A DNA stretch of 64,000 nucleotides from Polynucleobacter necessarius (lineage in GTDB: Bacteria > Pseudomonadota > Gammaproteobacteria > Burkholderiales > Burkholderiaceae): contig NZ_LT606949.1 in NCBI RefSeq assembly GCF_900095215.1, positions 1,040,093 through 1,104,092 on the forward strand. The letters are read 5' to 3'. Made by a program: the position numbers and the translations under genes. The notes under the pieces are model-generated. The model made no database searches. It was not told where the DNA came from and saw only the letters and a program-made list of their open reading frames with translations. Of the stretch, positions 9,809 to 18,812 are shown in pieces; position 1 is the stretch's first letter, and every line of letters begins with the position of its first letter.

Positions 9809-10546
9809 TTAACCGGCGCGACCGGTAATGTAATCTTCCGTCTCTTTACGCTTAGGCTTAATCAATATCTCGTCAGTTTTGCCATACTCAATGAGACTAC
9901 CAGAGTACATATAGGCCGTGTAGTCAGATACGCGAGCTGCTTGCTGCATATTATGCGTCACAATGGCAATGGTGTAACCATTCTGCAACTCATGAATTAA
10001 CTCTTCGACCTTACCAGTCGAGATGGGATCCAAAGCGGATGTTGGCTCATCCAGGAAGATTACCGAAGGTTTTACCGATACACCACGTGCGATACATAAA
10101 CGTTGCTGCCGGTCACCAGACAACGATAAACCACTCTGATTTAGCTTGTCCTTAACCTCATTCCAAAGGGCCGCTTTATTCAGAGCCCACTCTACACGCT
10201 CATCCATTTCAGAGCGCGATAGCTTTTCATATAGACGCACACCAAAGGCGATATTTTTATAGATCGACATCGGAAACGGGTTTGGCTTTTGAAAAACCAT
10301 ACCGATTCTTGAGCGCAGCAAATTTAAATCCTGTCCTGGCTCGAGAATATTCTGCCCATAGAAGTTAATCTCCCCTTCCGCGCGCTGACCAGGGTTAAGA
10401 TCGTACATACGGTTCAGAGTGCTAAGCAAAGTAGATTTACCGCAGCCTGATGGCCCAATAAATGCAGTTACCTCGCCTTGTTCGATATCCAAATTAATCT
10501 TTTTAAGACCCTGAAAGGCACCATAATAAACATTCAAATTGCGCAC
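9809..10546 (-). CDS. pstB: Phosphate ABC transporter ATPase, N-terminus interrupted and signature altered
   Basis: Energises PstSCA phosphate import. Walker [11 protein letters not shown]-loop FQKPNPF, Walker [14 protein letters not shown] and switch His (VTHN) are present. The ABC signature, LSGGQQQR in the family, reads LSGDRQQR, losing the second Gly and the Gln that contact ATP. Upstream, a likely original start (GTG at 10597) is followed at codon 6 by TAA (10580-10582), in frame with the body; the remaining start is GTG at 10546 without a good ribosome-binding site. Together with the loss of both permeases this probably marks an early pseudogene. Confidence 0.8.
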   Translation of the reverse strand: MRNLNVYYGAFQGLKKINLDIEQGEVTAFIGPSGCGKSTLLSTLNRMYDLNPGQRAEGEINFYGQNILEPGQDLNLLRSRIGMVFQKPNPFPMSIYKNIAFGVRLYEKLSRSEMDERVEWALNKAALWNEVKDKLNQSGLSLSGDRQQRLCIARGVSVKPSVIFLDEPTSALDPISTGKVEELIHELQNGYTIAIVTHNMQQAARVSDYTAYMYSGSLIEYGKTDEILIKPKRKETEDYITGRAG

Positions 10547-10653
10547 TTCAATAGCGTTAATAGCCGATTGATTCGACTCTTAATTTAACGTATCCACTCT
10601 ACCCCCTTGACTATCACTCTGATTTAAGTCAAACATTGTTTTCAGATTACTCA

Positions 10654-11519
10654 TCATCCCTGCACCTTGTCTCGAAATACCACGCGAGCAAGGATATTTA
10701 ATCCAAGTACCGCAAAGGTAATTAGCAATGCACCACCCCACGCCAGGTCAACCCAATTGTCATAAGGACTCATTGCAAACTGGAAAATCACCACCGGCAA
10801 ATTAGCGATTGGCGCATTCATATTTGTTGAAAAGAATTGATTATTTAAAGCGGTAAAAAGCAAAGGAGCTTTTTCACCGCTAACTCGAGCAAGCGCGAGC
10901 AAAATACCTGTCATCACACCACTCTGGGCGGCGCTCAGGGTCATCATGAAGGCCACCTTCCATTTTGGAGTACCCAAAGCATAAGCTGCCTCACGCAAGC
11001 TACCCGAAACCAAACGGAGCATGTTTTCGGTAGTGCGCACAACAACTGGAATCGCAATTAAAGCTAAGGCAATGGTGCCAGCCCATCCGGAGAAGTGACC
11101 GACTTGAGCAACTACAAACGCATAAACAAACAATCCAATCACAATAGAAGGCGCCGACAACATAATGTCAGTGACACAGCGCGTAACAGCGGCAACCTTG
11201 CTGCGATCTCCGTATTCGGCAAGATAAAGTCCAGCAAGCACTCCAACCGGGGTGCTAATTAATGTACAGCAGCCAATCAACATCAAACTACCAACAATCG
11301 CATTGGCAAGACCACCACGGTCAGATCCCGGCGCAGGAGTGCTATGCGTAAAAAGATCTAAGTGAATAGAAGAGAAGCCCTTCATCACTAAGACACTAAA
11401 AATCCAGAATAAAAAAAATCATACCCAATCCCATGGCAGCCATGGATAGAGTGAAGCCAATCTTATTAGTGAGTTTGCGACGCGCAAAGACTTCTGGGTT
11501 GATATGGTGGCCTTGTTCA
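10654..11519 (-). pseudogene. pstA: Phosphate permease PstA, frameshifted and fused to PstC remnant
   Basis: Inner-membrane subunit of the phosphate importer. The body from [12 protein letters not shown] has the usual membrane helices and the EAA-like loop [14 protein letters not shown] that contacts PstB. The first membrane helix ([15 protein letters not shown], near 11430-11470) lies in another frame; one extra base near 11401 separates them. Upstream, the PstA N-terminus ([12 protein letters not shown]) runs in frame from the truncated PstC, so the intergenic region and PstA start are gone. The left boundary of this remnant is approximate. Confidence 0.8.
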
Positions 11520-12395
11520 TGATTTCCAGCCTCGGCCTCACCAAATTCATTGGCAAGCGTAGAGGCAATCGACGTACCTGGTGCGCATAAGGAAGCCGAT
11601 AGACGTTGCGCATTTCCAATCACAAAGGTAACCGCCATGGTTTCCCCTAGCGCCCTACCTAAATCGAGCATCACACCCCCAATAACGCCTACCTTTGTAT
11701 AAGGCAGCACTACACTCTTAACCACTTCCAAGGTGGTGCCGCTAATACCATAGGCAGACTCTTGAAGAACGGGCGGAACGATCTCAAATACATCACGCAT
11801 GACGGAGGCAATAAATGGAAGAATCATCATTGCCAGAATTAAGCCTGCGCAGAGAACGCCAATGCCATTGAAGGCGCCTGAAAATAAGACCCCTAATCCA
11901 GGGATTTTTCCCAAAGTAGCCGCTAGAGCAAGCTCAATGTATTCCGCAAATAATGGTGCAAAAATAAAGAAGCCAAACATCCCGTAAATACTCGATGGCA
12001 CAGCCGCCAACAATTCCACTGCAGTACCTAGGGGTCTACGAAGTGGACCTGGACACAGCTCGGTAAGGAAAACAGCAATGCCAAAACTCAGCGGCACTGC
12101 ACTCAATCAAGCAATGATGGAAGTAACTAAGGTGCCATAGATAGCAATTAAGTCGCCAAACTCCCCATTCACAATATCCCACTCTTGGGTAAAGAAAAAG
12201 CCGATTCCAAAGGTGTGCAGCGCTGGCCAGGCATTCATTACTAGCGAAATAATGATTCCCAACAAGGCAATCAAAACGCTACAGGCAAAAAAACTGCGTA
12301 ATGCCATGAAATAAGAAATCCTGCACGCGTTGAATCTTGGCAATGCTGAGTGCCTGTGGCGTTGGAGCTGAATGAGATTGAGCGTTGTCCATCAT
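11520..12395 (-). pseudogene. pstC: Phosphate permease PstC, frameshift, TGA and C-terminal deletion
   Basis: From ATG 12395 (or 12392) the N-terminus MDNAQSHSAPTP leads to a run of seven T (complement of 12287-12293) that is one too long; with six T it joins FFACSVLIALLG. TGA at 12107-12109 falls where E. coli PstC has leucine (IALLIAVP). The rest ([46 protein letters not shown]) is typical. After [11 protein letters not shown] the normal last helix is absent and PstA sequence follows in frame, showing a deletion of roughly a hundred or more bases. Confidence 0.88.
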
Positions 12396-12480
12396 AGTTT
12401 GCGCATATTGATACAGCCAAACAGCCCCACCTTAGTGGAGCCGTTTGATTTTTGTGAAGATAAGTCGCGATTCGCAAAAT

Positions 12481-13452
12481 TTACTTTGTGATAATCTTGC
12501 TAAAAACGTGCTTGCGGATACAGTCAGTTGTTTTATCTGGCAAGTCAAAGAACTTCAATACTTCAGCTACGTTCGCTTTATTTTCTTGGTTTTTGTAAAT
12601 CAGAATAAATGATGCGCCAGTAATTGGCCATGATTTAGCACCAGAAGCATTGGTAATAAATGTACCCATACCTGGAATTGCTGCCCAATCGGTACTCGCT
12701 GCAGCAGCCGAGAATGTAAGGTCATCTGGAGCAACAAATTGACCATCTTTATTCTTCAAAGAAATAAAAGTCATTTTGTTTTTCTTGGCATAAGCATATT
12801 CAACGTATCCAACAGAGTGCTTCACTCGTGTTACGTTTGCTGCTACACCCTCATTACCCTTGCCACCTACTGTGGAGGCTGCAGGCCACTTAACGGAAGC
12901 GCCTCAACCAACTGAGTCTTTAAACATCGAGCTAGTTTTAGCCAAGTAGTCAGTAAAGATCGCAGTTGTGCCAGAACCATCCGCATGCACAACAACAGTA
13001 ATTGGACCACTAGGAATATTGACGCCTGGGTTCATGATTGCAATACGCTTATCACTCCAATCGGAGATCACGCCCTGGAAAATATCCAATAATGTTGGGC
13101 CATCCAACTTGATCTCGCCTGGTTTCACACCATCAACGTTAATCACAGGAACTACGCCACCAATAATTTCCGGGAACTGAACTAGGCCATCCTTTTCTAA
13201 ATCATCGAATTTCACTGGATTATCAGTTGCACCGAAATCGACAGTTTTAGCTTTGATCTGTTTAATACCGCCAGATGAACTAATGGACTGGTAATTTAAG
13301 TTAGAACCGGTCTTGGCCTTAAATGCTTCAGCCCATTTAGCGTAGATTGGGTACGGGAATGTTGCGCCCGCGCCAGTCACGTCTACCGCAAATGCTGTTG
13401 GAGCCAATGAAATAGCGCCAATAACGAGGGCTTTTTTCAAAAAAGATTTCAT
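12481..13452 (-). pseudogene. pstS: Phosphate-binding protein PstS, interrupted by TGA
   Basis: Periplasmic phosphate receptor. ATG 13452 starts a clear signal peptide (MKSFLKKALVIGAISLAPTAFA) followed by VTGAGATFPYPIY and the phosphate-binding SSSGG and HADGSGTT blocks. TGA at 12904-12906 follows KDSVG where Gly is expected (GGA to TGA). The frame then reads GASVKWPAAS, GNEGVAANV and SVGYVEYAYA to the normal end at 12481. This single nonsense codon removes the last third, including part of the second lobe. A Pho box lies upstream. Confidence 0.9.
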
Positions 13453-13513
13453 TTAACCAGTCCTTAAATTGAATATGCGCAAGAGCGCGATACAAGAACG
13501 ATACGGCGACAAT

Positions 13514-13531
13514 GCGACAGCTATGTGACAA
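13514..13531 (-). promoter_or_regulatory. Pho box upstream of pstS
   Basis: On the minus strand TTGTCACATAGCTGTCGC carries two TGTC(A/G) half-sites 11 bases apart, matching the PhoB direct-repeat consensus. It sits about 60 bases upstream of the pstS start. A third TGTCG follows eight bases later. Confidence 0.65.
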
Positions 13532-13539
13532 GTCCGTGA

Positions 13540-14825
13540 CTCCCAAAAACTGCCTTAAAGGGGTCTCAAAGCGGTATTTGATCCAATCAAGGTACATGGG
13601 CGACACACCGGGAGTCGTAAAGTGGGTCTGCTCGCCTGGCAACTGAATTCTTGTCACATTTGCACCCGAAGCACACATCTGCTTTTGATAGAGTTCATGC
13701 ATTACTGGAGGAACAGCGGTGTCTTTTGTGCCCGAATAAATAATGACTGGGGCAGCTGGATTTACAGGAGGAACACTGCCATCAATGAACGCTTTTATCC
13801 AAGCTGAAGAATTACTTGGTTGAGGTTTGATGAGGGACTTATAACGATCTCCATAGGCATAGGTAAAGCGATCAGCCATCACGTGAACGCATTTATTTCT
13901 GGAAAGCTTATCAGCCACCATTGCACCCTCATCAGTCAATACATCAGTTAACTTGAGACCAGGGAACGCCGCCTGCGTTCCCAATAGACCCATCATGTAG
14001 TGAGCAAATAAAAAATACATTCGGAACATTGGCCTGCGTGAAGCCATTCATGATTTTGACTGCTTCTTCATCATTACTTAGCGTTTTAGGCAGCATGACT
14101 GCTAAATCTTCAGGCGCCAATGCAACAAAACCTAAATACTCCAAACCATCGGCAGCAGTACCTTTTTGCGCCAGGTATTCAGGCTGGCTAGCGGCTGCAA
14201 TCGTAGCGCCACCGCCTTGTGACCAACCATAGACAACGGTCTTTTTGCCTGCGCCCACTTCTTTCGTAGAGCCAGCTGCTCTAGCCGCATTAATCACATC
14301 CCGACCATTGGTGCGCGCAACAGCATATTGATGCTTACCGCCACCACCATGACCTTGATAGTCCGTTGCAACCACCACATAGCCTTGATCAATCAACTAT
14401 TGACCATTCGGAATACCAAAATCTGTCCAAGACTCCCCAGCCATTAAACAGTACTCATTCAAAGCGCGAGTTGGATCGATGATTTGAGATGGGCCACAGT
14501 TTTGCGCAGAGCCGGTTGTGCCATGCGCCCAAGTCAAAACTGGCCTACCTTCTTTTGGCGCAGGCCCTACTGGAGCAATGATCGTACCCGTGGCAATTGT
14601 TTTTCGCCCAGCCACATCAAAAGAAATGTAGGCAATTCTCCAGGCCTGCGCCCCTTTCAGGGAAGTGGCTATCTTTTCTTACTGGATCACCTGGCCTAGA
14701 TTACCTTCAGGCGCCATCTTCATGACTGAGGCATAAACAGGTTGCATTTGGGGATCAGCATGAGCTGCAGAAAAGCCAATACCTACCAAAGAACCAACTG
14801 CCAAAGTGGAGAGTATTTTTTTCAT
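13540..14825 (-). pseudogene. Secreted lipase-like alpha/beta hydrolase, multiple lesions
   Basis: ATG 14825 begins a signal peptide (MKKILSTLAVGSLVG, cleavage near AHA-DP). The mature part resembles secretory lipases: TWAHGTTG (oxyanion loop), DYQGHGGGG, the nucleophile elbow VYGWSQGGG and a late acid/His region (GTKDTAVPP, GEQTHFTTPG). Lesions are TAA at codon 49 (14679-14681), TAG at 14397-14399 and one extra base in a run of six T (14010-14015) before LFAHYMMG. The normal stop cannot be found; the frame runs into the pstS promoter, so the 3' end given is approximate. Substrate unknown. Confidence 0.75.
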
Positions 14826-14826
14826 G

Positions 14827-15165
14827 ATCTGGATAGTGGAATTGGGATTCAAAAACCTTAGTAAACACTATCCCAAAACAAGATCCAATGGTACGAAAAT
14901 TTATTAGCCTTTGGCGGGGGGGGGGGAGACCAAAAATTCACCCTCCCTGCAAGTCCATCATTACCTATAAAGCCGATCTAATACATGGCTTGCAAGGTAA
15001 ATTTACTCCAATCTCATCCATTCAGCATTACTAAATCTACGTTTAACTAGTGGGCAGATTGAACTCTCTGACAACATCACTCAACTTACTACAGCTCATA
15101 AATGACTAGTAGCTAACTGAATCAAATCTGATGCGCATACCTCCCAAGTTGGACGATGCAAAAAG
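14827..15165. other. Intergenic stretch without a gene; contains G11 tract
   Basis: About 340 bases between the hydrolase start and the oxlT terminator. No frame with coding character was found on either strand. A run of eleven G lies at 14916-14926. It may be remnant DNA of a lost gene. Confidence 0.6.
14916..14926. repeat. Poly-G tract, 11 bases
   Basis: Uninterrupted run of eleven G after TTGGC, in intergenic DNA. It is the longest G/C homopolymer noticed in the window; others are C9 in cphA2, C8 in dgkA and G8 in ppc. Confidence 0.9.
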
Positions 15166-15195
15166 ATAAAAACCCCCATCAAAAGATGGGGTCTC
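15166..15195 (-). terminator. Rho-independent terminator of oxlT operon
   Basis: On the minus strand ACCCCATC TTTT GATGGGGGT forms a stem followed by TTTTT, 50 bases after the transporter stop. Confidence 0.8.
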
Positions 15196-15245
15196 AAAAT
15201 AACGACTACGGGATAGACTCCCAAGGGCCGTCAAGGAGATAAAAA

Positions 15246-16504
15246 TTAGCTAGAGAAACTCTCGATTAGTTTGCGACGCATTGGACGCAATACAAACCAA
15301 GCCAAGATTGCAGCAGCACCGTTAAGGATGATCGCTACCCAAAAGACAGATTCCCACCCACCAGTAACTGCAGCCAATACACTGAATAAAAGAACTAATA
15401 ATGAAGCCGTTCCATTAGCCGTATAGCGAAGACCTGCATTGCCCGCCGCAAATTTTGAGCCAAATGTATCTGCATTGGTAGATGGAAAGAAGCTGTAAAT
15501 CTCACCCCACGCAAAGAACACAAGACCGGTTAACAATACAAACATGACGGGGTCTTGACCGAAATAGTAAAGCCCAAGTATGCCTACGCACTCAAAAGAG
15601 AAGCATAAAGTCATCGTTTGTTCGCGGCCAATCTTGTCTGATACCCAACCAAAGAAAGGACGTGTAAGACCGTTTAATACTCGGTCTACAGTCAAAGCGA
15701 ATGTCAAAGCTGGAAGGGCCAAACCAAGAATGCTTACAGTTACACCAGCAATTTTGAAGTCTTTAGCAATTGGGCCTAACCGTGCGGTAGCCATCAAACC
15801 ACCAGCTGCAACCATGACAAACATCAGGTACATAATCCAGAACACAGGCTGCTTAACCATTGCAATGGTTGTATAGTCTTTGCGGGATTTAGCAATAGCA
15901 GACTTAACTGTAGTAATAGCAGACTTAACTGGCTTAGATAACATGCGACTTAAAAACACAACAATTGCTCCCTGCCCTATACCGAAATACCAAAACGCAT
16001 TTTGATATCCATCAGCAGCAATCATCTTGACAATTGGAATAACGGTTAATGCAGAACCAGCCCCGAAACCGGCAGCAGTCATACCAGCAGCCAAGCCGCG
16101 AGGCTCTGGGAACCACTTAAGCACATTACCTACGCAAGTACCGTATACAGCGCCAGCGCCAACACCGCTAACTGCTGCAGCGATGTAAAGCATTGTTAAG
16201 GCATCGGCATGGGCGTTCATTATCCAGCCTAAGCCGCACAAGATACCCCCACCACATACCACCGGACGTGGACCGAATTTATCAACCAAATAACCCTCAA
16301 TCGGAACAAACCAGGTTTCGGTCAAGACAAAAATCGTAAATGCTATTTGAATCGCTGAGCGGCCCCAACCAAACTTCTCATCAATTGGATTAACAAACAA
16401 TGTCCACCCATATTGCAAGTTTGCAATCATGGACATGCAAATAATTCCAATTAACAATTGGAACCATCTACCCAAAATGGGCCTGCTGCAGCTTGATCGT
16501 TCAT
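15246..16504 (-). CDS. oxlT: Oxalate/formate antiporter-like MFS transporter, start region frameshifted
   Basis: Twelve-helix major facilitator related to OxlT, which exchanges oxalate for formate. Typical features are FGWGRSAIQIAF in helix 2, DKFGPRPVV between helices 2 and 3 and SDKIGREQTM between 8 and 9; position 3' of frc supports the substrate. The original start is probably ATG 16504 with GGAG upstream (MNDQAAAGPF), but only four T follow where five are needed (16474-16477), so the ATG is out of frame. The 409-codon body is open from TTG 16475. It may be weakly translated from there or be a fresh pseudogene. Confidence 0.75.
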
Positions 16505-16625
16505 AACGTCTCCATTTTTAATTTTTAAAAAGATTGCATGTAATTATTCTTACTTAGACAATTTCTACATTGACTCATATCAAGATTATTTCAAGCACTT
16601 ACATAGGGTTTTCCTGCTATGGATA

Positions 16626-17873
16626 TCAGATCACCTTGTCGTGACGTAATGCGATTAAGTCATCAGTGGTGTAACCCAGCTCATGCAAAATCTCATCAGT
16701 GTGCTCACCAAGCAATCGTGAACGAGTGACTTCTGTTGGGCTATCAGACATCTTGATTCGGTTGCCAACAGTGAGGTACTTGCCACGAATCGGATGATCC
16801 ACTTCAACCACAGTACCAGTAGCACGTAACGCGGGCTCCTCAGCCATTTCTTTCATGGAGAGAATTGGGCCACATGGAATCTCGTATTTATTCAATACAT
16901 CCATCACTTCAAACTTAGTCATCGTCATGGCCCACTTTTCGATCTCGCCGAAAATTTCCATGCGGTGTGGCAAACGCGCCATGGGTGATGCAAACCGCAC
17001 ATCCGTAATCCAATCTTCACGACCGATTACCTTGCAAACCGCTTCCCAAACTGGAGCCTGAACGATGACATACATATAGGCGTTAGGATCGGTTTCCAAA
17101 TCCTTACATTTCACAATCCAACCAGGCTGACCACCACCAGAAGCATTGCCAGCACGGGGTACGGAGTCGCCGAACTCACCATTCGGAAACTGCGGATACT
17201 CCTGCATCAAGCCGTTGCGCTCCAAACGTTGCTGGTCATGCAGCTTCACACGGCACAAATTCAATACCGCGTCTTGCATAGCCGCCAATACCTTTTGCCC
17301 ACGGCCAGAGTGCGTGCGCTGATAGAGCGCAGTCACGATACCACAGGCCAAATGCAAACCCGTTCCACTGTCACCGATTTACGCACCGGCCACCATAGGA
17401 GGGCCATCATCAAAACCAGTTGTTGATGCAGAACCGCCTGCACATTGCGCTACGTTCTCATACACTTTGCAATCTTCATAGAGGCCAGGACAAAAGCCTT
17501 TTACAGAAGCCATGATCATCATTGGGTTGAGTTCTTGAATACGCTCCCAAGAAAATCCCATGCGATCGAGCGCACCCGGTGCAAAGTTCTCAACCATGAT
17601 GTCAGAAATTTTGATCATCTTCTCTCACACTTCTTTACCCTCTTAAGTCTTCGTATCCAAAGTCAAAGAACGCTTGTTGCCGTTCAACATAGTGAAGTAC
17701 AAAGCATCTGCACCTGGGCTATCACGTCATTGGCTACGAGTGACGTCGCCAGCGCCTGGACGCTCTACTTTAATAACGTCAGCGCCATACCAAGCCAACA
17801 ACTGAGTGCATGCAGGACCTGCTTGTACGTGCGTAAAGTCAATAATGCGAATACCGTCTAATGGTTTAGTCAT
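16626..17873 (-). pseudogene. frc: Formyl-CoA:oxalate CoA-transferase, four nonsense codons
   Basis: Family III CoA-transferase that activates oxalate with CoA from formyl-CoA. ATG 17873 follows [57 protein letters not shown] and [10 protein letters not shown] all match Frc. The frame is kept throughout but has TGA at 17727 (Leu in E. coli Frc), TAA at 17643, TGA at 17625 (Leu) and TAA at 17379 (Gln likely). Four nonsense codons without a frameshift show that decay here is by substitution or very local change. It lies between the oxc remnant and oxlT. Confidence 0.9.
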
Positions 17874-17922
17874 GCTTGTTTCTCCTTAAGTCTTTCTTGT
17901 TTGCTTCTAAATTAGTCTTGGA

Positions 17923-18030
17923 TTACTTCGTAGCAGCTGCTGTGGATGGGTTTAAGTTTGTTAAACGTCCACTCTCAGTACCTGCGGTTTCATCAATCAC
18001 AGCATTGATGAGGGCTGGTTTACCGGCTCT
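17923..18030 (-). pseudogene. oxc: Oxalyl-CoA decarboxylase, last ~35 codons only
   Basis: The frame ending at TAA 17923 reads AGKPALINAVIDETAGTES then GRLTNLNP, matching the C-terminus of thiamine-diphosphate dependent oxalyl-CoA decarboxylase. The remaining ~530 codons are missing. The upstream sequence is glycerate kinase in a different frame, so a large deletion joined the two; the exact junction within 18025-18036 cannot be fixed by eye. Confidence 0.65.
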
Positions 18031-18799
18031 GAAGTGCGGTCAAAAATAGGGTTACCACACTTCAATGTTTCTAGTTCGCCAATTAATAATTTTTGGCGAA
18101 TTTTATCTGAGACTTGAATCTTCAAGCGATTAATCACTTCCAGCGCATCCTTACAAGTCGTGTTGTCAGGTAAAGTTGGGCCGCTAGCAATGACCGACGG
18201 ATCATCACCCGTAACATCTGAAACAAGATAGGTACTGACCTTGGCATTGCCACAATACCGCAATAATCCACCGCCTTTAATCTTTGAGAGATGTCTGCGA
18301 ACACAGTTCATTTCATGAATGGTGGCACCAGAGGCTAGAAGTTGTGTATTAATACTCGTCTTATCTTCCACACTAACTCCGTCGGTAGGCAAGGCCATCA
18401 ATGGTGAGCCACCACCCGATAACAAGCAAATCACTTGATCATCAGATTTAAGAGTGTGTAATAGATCTAATCTCTGCTGAACACCTACCTCACCCATATC
18501 ATCCGCAACGGGGTGGGCTGCTTCAGTCACTTTAATACGTTCACAAGAAATGGCGTGTCCATAGCGTGCAATGCCTCGGCCTTCGATTTGTGCAAATTCC
18601 TCTGGCGACCAATATAAATTAGCAGCGTCCTAAAAGGACTTTGCCATCAGGCCAGAAGCTTTGCCCGCGCCCATAACAATTGTCTGACCATTGACCGGTC
18701 TAGGAAATTCTCATTTAAAGCAACAAAATTGGGGTTTGCAGCCTCGATTGAAACGTTTAGCAAATTATTTAGAAAGCTTGTATTTTTATCTTCAGTCAT
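18030..18799 (-). pseudogene. Glycerate 2-kinase (MOFRL family), truncated
   Basis: ATP-dependent glycerate kinase feeding 2-phosphoglycerate to PEP. ATG 18799 starts MTEDKNTSFLNNLL; the nucleotide region VNGQTIVMGAGKASGLMAK lies in the next frame after a one-base loss near 18707. TAG at 18630-18632 follows AKSF where Leu is expected. The body has TEAAHPVADDMG, CLLSGGGSPLMALP, MNCVRRHLSKIKGG and SDVTGDDPSVIASGPT. The C-terminal half is deleted and joined to the oxc tail. It starts 14 bases after the ppc stop, so it was co-transcribed with ppc. Confidence 0.85.
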
Positions 18800-18812
18800 T
18801 CTCTATCTCCAT

